Source: CAYRJA01 sp964424455 (lineage in GTDB: Bacteria > Bacteroidota > Bacteroidia > Chitinophagales > UBA10324). Taken from it: 34,083 nt of DNA. The stretch is from positions 1-34,083 of the forward strand of contig CAYRJA010000021.1 of the NCBI GenBank assembly GCA_964424455.1, in the 5' to 3' direction. Position numbers and translations under genes: made by a program. The notes beneath the pieces are model-generated. The model was not told where the DNA came from, did not search any database, and saw nothing but the letters and a program-made list of their open reading frames with translations. Below, one piece after another: positions 8,506-16,551 of this stretch. Position 1 is the first letter of the stretch, and every line of letters begins with the position of its first letter.

Positions 8506-9201
8506 TTAGTTTACACTTAATGTTTTGGTATCAATTGCGATACCGGGACTCATGGTGGAAGCCAATGTAACAGATTTTATATAGGCGCCTTTTGCTGAGG
8601 AAGGTTTCAATTTCACTATAGCAGAAAGCAGTTCGTTAGCGTTGTCACGTATTTTCTCTTTTGTAAATGACACCCTGCCAATCGAAGCATGAATGATACC
8701 TTGCTTATCAACACGAAAAGCAATTTTACCACCCTTTACTTCTTTTACTGCATCAGCTACATTATCTGTTACAGTTCCTGATTTTGGGTTAGGCATCAGA
8801 TTACGTGGACCGAGAATTTTACCAAGTCGTGCTATTTTAGGCATCACACTTGGTGTGGCAATAATCACATCCACATCCGTCCATCCCTTTTCAATTTTCT
8901 CAACAAACTCGGCAAGTCCTGCATGGTCAGCGCCGGCTCCGGTAGCTTCTGCTTCCTTTTCAGGATTGCAGAGTACTAATACTCTTTTTGTTTTTCCGGT
9001 TCCGTGAGGCAATACAGCCACACCGCGGATAGCTTGATCTGCTTTCTTTGGGTCAATACCTAATCGTATATGAACATCTACTGAAGCATCAAACTTGGGA
9101 GTAGAGACTTCTTTTATAAGGGAAGAAGCGGAATCCAATGTATAAACAGCATCATCTTTTACTTTAGACTGTACTGCTTTTCTTTTCTTAGTCAATTGCA
9201 C
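8506..9201 (-). CDS. rplA: 50S ribosomal protein L1
   Basis: This L1 protein contacts 23S rRNA at the mobile L1 stalk and often represses its own operon. The core FDASVDVHIRLGIDPKKADQ, LPHGTGKTKRVLVL, LGPRNLMPNPKSGTV and AKGAYIKSVTLASTMSPGI is typical. The frame stays open upstream to 9387, but I chose the GTG at 9201, which gives 231 residues, the usual family length, starting at QLTKKRKA. The additional 62 codons encode a hydrophobic stretch unlike any L1, and a near-perfect promoter (9264-9294) lies inside them. A TTG at 9195 is a less likely alternative. It is the first gene of its operon; rplK, normally just upstream, is absent. Confidence 0.96.
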   Translation of the reverse strand: MQLTKKRKAVQSKVKDDAVYTLDSASSLIKEVSTPKFDASVDVHIRLGIDPKKADQAIRGVAVLPHGTGKTKRVLVLCNPEKEAEATGAGADHAGLAEFVEKIEKGWTDVDVIIATPSVMPKIARLGKILGPRNLMPNPKSGTVTDNVADAVKEVKGGKIAFRVDKQGIIHASIGRVSFTKEKIRDNANELLSAIVKLKPSSAKGAYIKSVTLASTMSPGIAIDTKTLSVN

Positions 9202-9263
9202 GGGTAAGGTATGAATTATTAAGTTGAATGAATTTATTGGAAGCGGCAAAAAATTCAGGGACG

Positions 9264-9294
9264 CAAAAATAATAAGTGTTGCCGATAAAGCAAA
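9264..9294 (-). promoter_or_regulatory. Promoter of the rplA-rplJ-rplL-rpoB operon
   Basis: On the minus strand, TTTG (9294-9291) is followed by exactly 19 bases and TATTTTTG (9271-9264). This matches both halves of the Bacteroidota consensus TTTG / TAnnTTTG completely. The predicted start near 9257 would leave a leader of about 55 bases before the GTG at 9201. It shows that the operon starts at rplA and rules out the longer reading of that gene. Confidence 0.82.
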
Positions 9295-9460
9295 TTTTAT
9301 GCTAAATAAAATTTCAGGTGTTTTTACCTGAATTATTTGTTCAAGTGATGTGTATAATAAAGAAATAAAATGCAAAAATAAAGGCAATGCAAAAGATTTA
9401 ATAAGTTTATGCTGAATAAATCTATATATATCGTAAACATTTGATTATTACATCTGTTTA

Positions 9461-9638
9461 GGGTGTATGAATATTTGCAGCAACAATTATATTGCTCCGT
9501 AGGAGCAAAGTCTTGGTAATAACTTGAACGAGAAGGTTATTGCGTCCCTTCGGGACGCTCCAGGAGTGTCTGTATTGGATTTTTTACCAAGCCCTTATGC
9601 CTACGGCATAAGTAATCCCTGCAATTATTCATGCACCC
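9461..9638. mobile_element. MITE-like element with terminal inverted repeats and 8-bp flanking duplication
   Basis: A 178-bp non-coding unit is bounded by GGGTGTATGAATATTTGCAG (9461-9480) and its inverted partner (9619-9638), 18 of 20 bases matching. The direct repeat TCTGTTTA flanks it exactly, at 9453-9460 and 9639-9646, as a target-site duplication would. Inside are three perfect hairpins with three-base loops: TTGCTCC/GGAGCAA (9492-9508), GCGTCCC/GGGACGC (9542-9558) and CTTATGCC/GGCATAAG (9594-9612). All share a CC-NNN-GG core. A nested inverted pair, CTTGGTAA (9512-9519) and TTACCAAG (9584-9591), encloses the middle hairpin. No protein is encoded, so movement would need a transposase from elsewhere. 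It occupies most of the 9388-9698 gap. Confidence 0.78.
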
Positions 9639-9653
9639 TCTGTTTATTAAATA

Positions 9654-9684
9654 TTCGATGATAAAATTAGCTCCTTTATATTTG
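9654..9684 (+). promoter_or_regulatory. Promoter of the ABC-2 transporter genes
   Basis: TTCG (9654-9657), a 19-base spacer and TATATTTG (9677-9684, a full match to TAnnTTTG) form a Bacteroidota-type promoter just upstream of the ATG at 9699. The -33 box begins 8 bases outside the right flanking duplication of the MITE-like element, so the element has not interrupted it. Confidence 0.7.
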
Positions 9685-9698
9685 CCCGTCCTAAACTT

Positions 9699-10469
9699 AT
9701 GACTTTATTAGAAAACAATATCATAGTTGTAAAGAATCTTGTTAAAAGCTACGGAAACTTCACTGCAGTTAAGGGAATCAGTTTTGAAGTGAAGCAAGGA
9801 GAAATCTTTGGATTGCTGGGACCGAATGGAGCAGGAAAAACCACGACATTAGAAATTATTGAAACACTTCGCAAGAAGAGCGGTGGTGAAGTTTGGGTGG
9901 ACGGAATGTCTGTGGACAAACAACCAAATGAAATAAAGAAAATAATAGGAGTCCAGTTACAGGCAGCAGGATATTATCCAAGCTTAAATTTGATGGAACT
10001 GTTGCAATTATTCGGTGGACTTTACGACAAAAAGATTGACAGAAAGAAAATTCTTGCCAGCGTGGGGCTGGAAGACAAAGCAAAAGCAAAGTATAAAGAA
10101 CTAAGCGGCGGACAAAAACAGCGGTTCTCCATCTGCACTACTTTAATTAATCAGCCAAAGATTGTTTTTTTAGATGAACCGACTACAGGGTTGGATCCGC
10201 AGGCGCGCAGAAATCTTTGGGATTTAATCAGACAAATCCGCGAGAAAGGCACAACGGTGGTTATCACCACTCATTATATGGATGAAGCTGAACAGTTGTG
10301 CGACAGGGTAGCGGTAGTAGAGCAGGGAAGAATAATTGCAATGGATACACCGGATAATCTGATTGACAATTTAATAGCTAATGGTTTTGAAAGGAAAAAA
10401 GAAGTAAAGAAAGCAAACCTCGAAGATGTGTTTTTGCATTTAACCGGGCATGAATGGAGAGATGAGTGA
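9699..10469 (+). CDS. ABC transporter ATP-binding protein (ABC-2 type)
   Basis: This 256-residue cytoplasmic ATPase is the energy-coupling partner of the ABC-2 permease encoded next. Walker A is GPNGAGKTT at about residues 41-49, the signature LSGGQKQR at 135-142, Walker B IVFLDEP at 155-161 and the H-loop histidine near 192. It belongs to the CcmA/DrrA-like group that pairs with ABC-2 export permeases. The substrate cannot be read from the sequence; drugs, lipids or polysaccharide precursors are all possible. The start is supported by a promoter 15 bases upstream. A 95-base spacer separates it from the permease. Confidence 0.95.
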   Translation: MTLLENNIIVVKNLVKSYGNFTAVKGISFEVKQGEIFGLLGPNGAGKTTTLEIIETLRKKSGGEVWVDGMSVDKQPNEIKKIIGVQLQAAGYYPSLNLMELLQLFGGLYDKKIDRKKILASVGLEDKAKAKYKELSGGQKQRFSICTTLINQPKIVFLDEPTTGLDPQARRNLWDLIRQIREKGTTVVITTHYMDEAEQLCDRVAVVEQGRIIAMDTPDNLIDNLIANGFERKKEVKKANLEDVFLHLTGHEWRDE

Positions 10470-10564
10470 TAAGATGAAACGATATTAAGGCAAAACAATA
10501 ATATCATATTCATCAAAATAAGTAAGTGGTATCTTCTGTATAGATTCAGATAGTAATATTCAAG

Positions 10565-11659
10565 ATGAAGAAATATTCTCAGATAAAGGCAATGCTTGCT
10601 GTAACAAAGGCAAGTTTGCGTAGTATTTTCCGAAGTCCGTCGGCAGTAGTATTTTCGATAGTGTTTCCAATGGTGTTTATTATTGTGTTCGGATTTATGG
10701 GGAATACAATGATAAGTGTAACACTTGGAGTGAATCCGCAATGTGACACTACCAATCAGTATTTTAAAATAATATCTGCTCGTCCTGAAATAAAACTAAA
10801 GCGGGAATCACTTCCGGACCTTACTGCACAATTGAAGAAGGGGAAGATTGCCGCCATCCTAAACATTCAGCCGGGTAAAGATTCTACAATAGACCCGGTT
10901 ATCATCAACCTTGAAACTTCAAGTGCTGCAAAAGAAGGAGCAGCAGTTATCCGAATGTTTATGGAGCATGCTGTTGACAAAGCAAACCTGTCTGCAAATC
11001 CTAAGATTCAGAAAGTAGCTGAACTGCGTACAACGGAAGTGGAAGCCCGTAAATTTAAATCCATTGATTTTATCTTGCCGGGCATGTTGGGATTCTCACT
11101 TCTGAGTACAGGTGTTTTCGGAACTGCTTTTGTTTTTTTTAATCTGAGAAATACACTTGTGCTGAAACGGTTCTTTGCCACACCTATTCGCCGTTCATTC
11201 ATTGTTATGGGTGAGGCGTTAAGCCGTGTAACCTTTGCTACTGTTACTTCCAGCTTTATTATTATTCTCGGTCGTTATGCCTTTGGGTTCACATTAGTAA
11301 ATGGTGTTACAACTTTCTTACTGATGCTTGTACTGATATTTCTCGGATTGTTTGTGTTTATGGGATTAGGATTTGTGGTGTCGGGTATTGCTACTTATGA
11401 AAGCACAATTCCTGTATTAGCTAATATTATTACACTCCCTCAGTTTCTGATGGCGGGCACTTTCTTCCCAACGGATGCTTTTCCGCCATGGCTTCAGCCG
11501 GTTACGAGGCTTCTTCCGCTTACTTACCTGAATGATGCGTTGCGAAAAATTGCATTTGAAGGAGTTGGATTGATGGATGTTTCAGGTGACATACTTATTC
11601 TTGGTATCTGGGGTGTAGTAATATATGCAGTGGTTGTAAAAGTTTTCAAGTGGGAATAG
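10565..11659 (+). CDS. ABC-2 type transporter permease
   Basis: This 364-residue inner-membrane subunit of an ABC-2 exporter has one N-terminal membrane segment (about 27-45), a roughly 120-residue extracytoplasmic region, and then five more segments (about 168-192, 222-242, 250-273, 280-300 and 342-360). Segment 5 runs into the FPTDAFPPWLQPVTRLLPLTY motif typical of ABC-2 permeases before the last helix. This is the YhgE/DrrB-like layout with a large first periplasmic loop. It works with the upstream ATPase. Both the ATG at 10565 and the natural KKYSQIKAML N-terminus support the start. Confidence 0.92.
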   Translation: MKKYSQIKAMLAVTKASLRSIFRSPSAVVFSIVFPMVFIIVFGFMGNTMISVTLGVNPQCDTTNQYFKIISARPEIKLKRESLPDLTAQLKKGKIAAILNIQPGKDSTIDPVIINLETSSAAKEGAAVIRMFMEHAVDKANLSANPKIQKVAELRTTEVEARKFKSIDFILPGMLGFSLLSTGVFGTAFVFFNLRNTLVLKRFFATPIRRSFIVMGEALSRVTFATVTSSFIIILGRYAFGFTLVNGVTTFLLMLVLIFLGLFVFMGLGFVVSGIATYESTIPVLANIITLPQFLMAGTFFPTDAFPPWLQPVTRLLPLTYLNDALRKIAFEGVGLMDVSGDILILGIWGVVIYAVVVKVFKWE

Positions 11660-11690
11660 TATCATTACATAAAGCAAGAACACACTTTCT

Positions 11691-13583
11691 TTGATAAACA
11701 ATTTTACTTTTACCCGGTTGCTGGTCAGGCGTATTCTGTTGATGGCAGGAGTATATTCTCTTTTTCGCCTGTTGTTTTTCTTGTTTAACTATCATTCGTT
11801 TGCTCAAAACAGTTTTACTGAAATTCTGTTTGCATTCGTAGCAGGATTAAAGTTTGACATTTCCGCAATAATTTATATTAATTCACTTTTCATTCTGTTA
11901 CACTTACTGCCTTTTAATTTCCGGTATAGGAAATGGTATGATATCATGTTAAAGTGGATTTATTTCATTACCAACTTTATTGCACTGTTTTTCGGATTGG
12001 TGGATTTACAATGGTTCAGCTTCGTAGATAAACGGATGACTTTTGATATTTTCGCTACTACCGGCGACATGCTGAATCAGCTTCCTGTTTATCTGAAAAG
12101 CTACTGGTATCTGCTGGTGATTTATGTGGCAATTATTTATGCAACACTGTGGTGCTACAGAAAAATAAACATTAATAAAGAGAAAAAACAGAAATTATCA
12201 CAAAAAAGTATTCCCGCACAAACCGGAATATTGATTCTGGCTACAGGGCTAAGTGTTACAGCCATGCGTGGCGGATGGCAGCTTAGACCCATTACTCCGA
12301 TTACTGCCGCATCTTATGTAAATACTTCTCTTGTTCCGTTAGTGACCAACACGCCTTTCAATATTATTCTTACTGCGCAGTCTTCAGGAATAAAGGAAGT
12401 ACACTATTTCGATGATGAACAGCTTAAGCAGCTATTTACTATTCAATATGTTAATGATTTTTCCGCAGACTCCATGCGGCGGAATAATGTGATGATTATA
12501 ATTTGGGAAAGCTTGTCGGGTTTTTTCATGGGAAATCTGAATGATGGAAATGGTTACACTCCGTTTCTTGATTCTCTGGCAGCGAACGGATTACTTTGTA
12601 CCAATGCATCGGCAAACGCACACAGGAGTATAGAAGGGGTGCCTGCAATTGCAGCTTCCATTCCTACACTAATGGCAGAGTCATTCACTATTTCCAGATA
12701 TCAGCAGGATAAAATAATGGGGCTGCCTGCGCTGCTGAAAAAATTCGGTTACAGTTCTGCCTTTTATCATAGCGGAATTAACGGCACAATGTCTTTTGAT
12801 GTGTTTGCTCCGGCTGCGGGTTATGACCATTACTATGGATTGAATGAATATCCTGACAAAAGTGAGTTTGACGGAGCATGGGGAATTTGGGATGAACCCT
12901 ATTTTCAGTATGTAGTGAAAAAGTTAAACGAACTAAAACAACCGTTTTGCGGAACATTGTTTACCATCAGTTCTCATCATCCGTTTAAAGTTCCTGATAA
13001 ATACAAATCAGTTTTTCCGAAAGACGATAATCAATATTCAGAGACGATGCGCTACACTGATTATTCGCTAAAGAAATTTTTTGAGAGTGCAGCAAAAGAG
13101 CCATGGTACTCTAATACTTTGTTTGTTATTGTTGCTGACCATGGTGCATACTTTAATTCTCCCACAGGCAACACTCCGCATGGTAGTACAAGAATTCCCA
13201 TTATTTTTTACAAACCTGACAACTCGTTAAAAGGCAGATATGACAAACCCGTACAGCAGGTGGATATATTGCCTTCATTGCTTGATTATCTGAAAACATC
13301 GGGCAGCTATGTTTCATTCGGAGAAAGTATTTTCAAAAATGATTCAATCAGATATACTTATAATTACCTGAATGGAATTTATCACATTGAGGATAACCAA
13401 TATCATTTGGAGTTTGACGGAACTAAAACACTTTCACTTTATAACTATGTTACAGATCCGTTGTTTCAGAAAAATATAATTGGGACTGTACCGGAAATTC
13501 AGAACAGATTGGAAAATAAGTTGAAGGCAGTGATTCAAACATATAATTATGCATTAATAAATAATAAACTGCTTCCGATATAA
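11691..13583 (+). CDS. LTA synthase/sulfatase family membrane enzyme
   Basis: This 630-residue protein has several N-terminal membrane helices (about 13-33, 45-73, 88-107, 137-156 and 177-192), followed by an extracytoplasmic alkaline-phosphatase-fold domain. Metal and catalytic motifs are visible: NNVMIIIWESLSG with E273, the HRSIEG region with S313 where LtaS-type enzymes have the threonine nucleophile, SSHHPF with H430, and ADHG with D483 and H484. The family includes lipoteichoic acid synthases and phosphoethanolamine or phosphoglycerol transferases; in a Gram-negative, a head-group transferase acting on lipid or glycan is more plausible. The frame begins with TTG at 11691, with an in-frame stop seven codons upstream. 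It is 31 bases downstream of the ABC permease and may be co-transcribed. Confidence 0.88.
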   Translation: MINNFTFTRLLVRRILLMAGVYSLFRLLFFLFNYHSFAQNSFTEILFAFVAGLKFDISAIIYINSLFILLHLLPFNFRYRKWYDIMLKWIYFITNFIALFFGLVDLQWFSFVDKRMTFDIFATTGDMLNQLPVYLKSYWYLLVIYVAIIYATLWCYRKININKEKKQKLSQKSIPAQTGILILATGLSVTAMRGGWQLRPITPITAASYVNTSLVPLVTNTPFNIILTAQSSGIKEVHYFDDEQLKQLFTIQYVNDFSADSMRRNNVMIIIWESLSGFFMGNLNDGNGYTPFLDSLAANGLLCTNASANAHRSIEGVPAIAASIPTLMAESFTISRYQQDKIMGLPALLKKFGYSSAFYHSGINGTMSFDVFAPAAGYDHYYGLNEYPDKSEFDGAWGIWDEPYFQYVVKKLNELKQPFCGTLFTISSHHPFKVPDKYKSVFPKDDNQYSETMRYTDYSLKKFFESAAKEPWYSNTLFVIVADHGAYFNSPTGNTPHGSTRIPIIFYKPDNSLKGRYDKPVQQVDILPSLLDYLKTSGSYVSFGESIFKNDSIRYTYNYLNGIYHIEDNQYHLEFDGTKTLSLYNYVTDPLFQKNIIGTVPEIQNRLENKLKAVIQTYNYALINNKLLPI

Positions 13584-13648
13584 ACTATCAGACTTACCAC
13601 AACCCTCTTTGTTCTTCATAAAAAATATCAGAAACTTTTCTAAAAAAA

Positions 13649-13679
13649 TTTGCTTAACTGATATAGTCTTTTACTTTTG
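13649..13679 (+). promoter_or_regulatory. Promoter of tRNA-Val
   Basis: TTTG (13649-13652), exactly 19 bases, then TACTTTTG (13672-13679) is a full match to the Bacteroidota -33/-7 consensus. The tRNA begins 15 bases after the -7 box. Confidence 0.82.
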
Positions 13680-13694
13680 CGACTCTCAAATTAA

Positions 13695-13769
13695 GGGAGC
13701 ATAGCTCAGTTGGTTTAGAGCATCTGCCTTACAAGCAGAGGGTCACAGGTTCAACTCCTGTTGCTCCCA
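13695..13769 (+). tRNA. tRNA-Val (anticodon TAC)
   Basis: A full cloverleaf forms. The acceptor stem is GGGAGCA/TGCTCCC (13695-13701 with 13762-13768), the D stem GCTC/GAGC, and the anticodon stem TCTGC/GCAGA with loop CTTACAA, giving anticodon TAC, which reads GTA and probably other Val codons. The T arm is ACAGG-TTCAACT-CCTGT and the discriminator is A13769. Length is 75 nt with no encoded CCA. Confidence 0.96.
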
Positions 13770-13772
13770 CAC

Positions 13773-13799
13773 AAAGCCGGTTTACAAGCCGGCTTTTTT
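13773..13799 (+). terminator. Intrinsic terminator of tRNA-Val
   Basis: AAAGCCGG (13773-13780) pairs with CCGGCTTT (13789-13796) around an eight-base loop and runs into six T residues (13794-13799). It starts four bases after the tRNA. Confidence 0.88.
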
Positions 13800-13900
13800 A
13801 TTGAAGTATATATTATCCTTTACAGACTGAATTTGTTATTAAGTCGTTGTTGATTGGTAACCGACCGCCACAACCATTTCATATTTTTGTTTTGCATCAT

Positions 13901-16477
13901 ATGGAAAACGATTCATCAACAGTAAAAAGGAAGAGTATTATGATTCTTCTCCTGAAAATTTCAGGAGGCATATTAGTTCTTTTATTAGTTATGGGCATTA
14001 TTATCACAACAATTTTCGGGAATAATATCAAGCAGATTATTGTCAATGAAATCAATAAGAGGTTGGCGACTGAGGTACATGTGAGCGGGGCAATTGACTT
14101 TTCTGTTTACCGGAATTTTCCTTTTGCCTCTGTTACATTTAACAAAGTTGAAATAAGGGAAAGTTTTAAGGATAGTAAAAAAAATCTGCTCAAAACAGAG
14201 AGAATAGATATTCTTTTTAATCTGTTAGACATCTGGCAGAAGAATTATGTAATTAAAAAAATTATTGTCGGCAAGGGAGATTTGAATGTACGCATTGACG
14301 AGAATGGGCAAACTAACTATGATATTTTTAAATCTTCTTCGGACAGCGCTGCTGAGTTTTCGATTGATATCAGAAGTATTCTGTTCGCTAACTTAAATAC
14401 AGTGTACGATGATAAGCGGCATCAGCATTTGTATAGTCTTTATTTTCATCAGGGAGAATTATCAGGAATCTTTAGCAGTAAAGAATTTACGCTTGATTTG
14501 AAATCAGCTTTATTCTGTAACAGTTTGAAAATAGGATCTTATGATTATCTGAATAAAAAAGAAGTAGAAGTCAGTTCGCAACTTTTAATCAACGCTGAAA
14601 AAGAATTTTACAAAATTCAGGATGCAGAACTTTCCATTGATGGAATAAAATTTAGTGTAAACGGCTCAGTGCAAGGCAAACCAAAATCAACATTTATTGA
14701 CTTGAAGATTGCAGCCAATGAGACAGGAATAGAATCTTTATCAGGTATTCTGCCAAACGAATATGCAAAACCATTAAGAGAATATCGCTCAAAAGGAAAT
14801 ATTTCTTTCTCAGGAACTATTCTCGGAGATTATTCTGAAAAGATAAATCCGGAAGTAAATTTCCAATTCAGTATAAAGAATGGTAAAATCTCCCACGATA
14901 AAATGAGTGCCTCATTTGAAAAAGTAAATATGACGGCTCTTTATTCAAACGGACAATCAAGGAATCTAAAAACTTCTCTTCTTTCATTTAAAGATGCCGA
15001 TGCAACTTTCATGGGCAAACAAATCCGCCTTAGTTTTGAGATGAAGGATTTCATCAATCCATACCTTAATTTAAAGGTCAACAGCACACTTAACCTGAAA
15101 GAGATTTTCCCATTGCTTCAGTTAGATGATGTGAATGAAATGTCAGGCGAATTAGCGCTTACTAATATCTATTATTCAGGATATGCTAAGTCGCTCAACC
15201 TGAAAGCCGATCTTGCTTCTACTCAGGCAGGCGGCGAGGTTACACTGCGAAATGTAAGCATATCAACTGACCGCTCTGTTCTTGAAAATATAAATGGGAC
15301 GTTTAGCCTTGACAGAAATAATTTTATTATCAGAAATCTGATATTCAATGCAGGCAATAGTGAAATTCAGTTTAGCGGAACAATAGAAAATTTGATCCCG
15401 TACATTATTGAGATAAAAACAAATGAGACAAAGAGAGTTCCGATTGGAATAGATGTTACAGTTAATTCAGATGTGCTTAACTGGGAAGAACTGCTGAAAC
15501 CACAGATGAATAAAGAAACGAACATACCGCCATCAGAAAATGTAATCCCCGCAGTCTTCAATGTGCTCAACGGAAAAATAACTGCCAACATAAAAAACTT
15601 TACATACGATAAATTCAAAGGAGAAAATATTCATGGAACAATTTTATTTATCGGCGATAACATATACTTCAACAACATATCGCTGAATGCTGAATCGGGT
15701 TTGATAAAAGCAACGGGGAGATTAGATAAGTCCAATATGGATGCGGTGAAATTAGAATCGTCATTCATCTTCACTAATATTGATATCAGGCAGTTGTTTT
15801 ATGAATGTAACAACTGGGGACAACTGGAAATTACAGATAAAAATTTAAGAGGTATTGCTAATTCAACTTTTGTGTTAAAAGCCGGATGGAAGAAAACAGA
15901 TTTTGACTATAATCAGTTGGCAGTAGTTGGCGATATTTCAATAGACAAAGGCGAGCTTGTCAATTTTGCTCCTATGAAAGCGCTTTCTGCCTTTGTGAAA
16001 ATTTCAGATCTTGAGCAAATCAAATTTTCCAAATTAGTTAATCAGATTGAGATAAGAAACAGGACGATAAATATTCCGACAATGCAAATAAATACTAACG
16101 CACTTAATCTGGAAGCATCGGGTAGTCACACTTTTGATAATATTATTGATTACAGAATTAAACTGAATCTGTTACAGCTCCTTACTAACAAGTTTAAATC
16201 AAGCCATTTTGATCCTGAAATACCGGAACAAACTTCTGACGGGTTGTTTAATCTCTATCTTACGATGAAGGGTAATGCAGCCAATCCGGTGATTAAATAT
16301 GATAAGAGAGCAGTAAAAGAAAAAATAAAACAGGACATGAAAACGGAATCAAAAAATCTGAAGCAAATACTGAAGGAAGAATTCAACAATCAAACAAAAC
16401 AACAGGATAAAGTTAAAGATTGGAAAGCGCCGGCTGAATACGAGTATATGCAGTTTGATACAACAGATGTTGATTAA
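13901..16477 (+). CDS. AsmA-like envelope protein
   Basis: This is a large AsmA-family protein: one N-terminal membrane helix (about residues 14-38 counted from 13901), then some 800 residues of beta-rich sequence exposed to the periplasm. The N-terminal region with NKRLATEVHVSGAIDFSVYRNFP, followed by KVEI and INLLDIW-like segments, is typical of Bacteroidota AsmA proteins. AsmA/TamB/YhdP relatives are linked to lipid transport between the membranes. The frame is open from a TTG at 13847, but I prefer the ATG at 13901 (858 residues): the upstream codons are unlike a signal anchor, and a -7-like TATTTTTG lies at 13882-13889. The charged, lysine-rich C-terminus (KEKIKQDMKTESKNLKQILKEE) is probably helical. 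Confidence 0.85.
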   Translation: MENDSSTVKRKSIMILLLKISGGILVLLLVMGIIITTIFGNNIKQIIVNEINKRLATEVHVSGAIDFSVYRNFPFASVTFNKVEIRESFKDSKKNLLKTERIDILFNLLDIWQKNYVIKKIIVGKGDLNVRIDENGQTNYDIFKSSSDSAAEFSIDIRSILFANLNTVYDDKRHQHLYSLYFHQGELSGIFSSKEFTLDLKSALFCNSLKIGSYDYLNKKEVEVSSQLLINAEKEFYKIQDAELSIDGIKFSVNGSVQGKPKSTFIDLKIAANETGIESLSGILPNEYAKPLREYRSKGNISFSGTILGDYSEKINPEVNFQFSIKNGKISHDKMSASFEKVNMTALYSNGQSRNLKTSLLSFKDADATFMGKQIRLSFEMKDFINPYLNLKVNSTLNLKEIFPLLQLDDVNEMSGELALTNIYYSGYAKSLNLKADLASTQAGGEVTLRNVSISTDRSVLENINGTFSLDRNNFIIRNLIFNAGNSEIQFSGTIENLIPYIIEIKTNETKRVPIGIDVTVNSDVLNWEELLKPQMNKETNIPPSENVIPAVFNVLNGKITANIKNFTYDKFKGENIHGTILFIGDNIYFNNISLNAESGLIKATGRLDKSNMDAVKLESSFIFTNIDIRQLFYECNNWGQLEITDKNLRGIANSTFVLKAGWKKTDFDYNQLAVVGDISIDKGELVNFAPMKALSAFVKISDLEQIKFSKLVNQIEIRNRTINIPTMQINTNALNLEASGSHTFDNIIDYRIKLNLLQLLTNKFKSSHFDPEIPEQTSDGLFNLYLTMKGNAANPVIKYDKRAVKEKIKQDMKTESKNLKQILKEEFNNQTKQQDKVKDWKAPAEYEYMQFDTTDVD

Positions 16478-16551
16478 CATAAACACTCTTGTTTACAACA
16501 TAAATTTTTCATAATATCTTTTTCAGAACCTATCTTTAGCTTTTTAACAAG

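Noticed and set aside
9202..9387. N-terminal 62-codon extension of ribosomal protein L1
   Set aside because: It is hydrophobic and unlike any L1, would make the protein far too long, and contains a consensus promoter; the GTG at 9201 gives the normal 231 residues.
10274..10741. 155-codon minus-strand frame across the ABC ATPase and permease genes
   Set aside because: It is antisense to two well-supported genes and has a His/Tyr/Cys-rich composition typical of a shadow frame.
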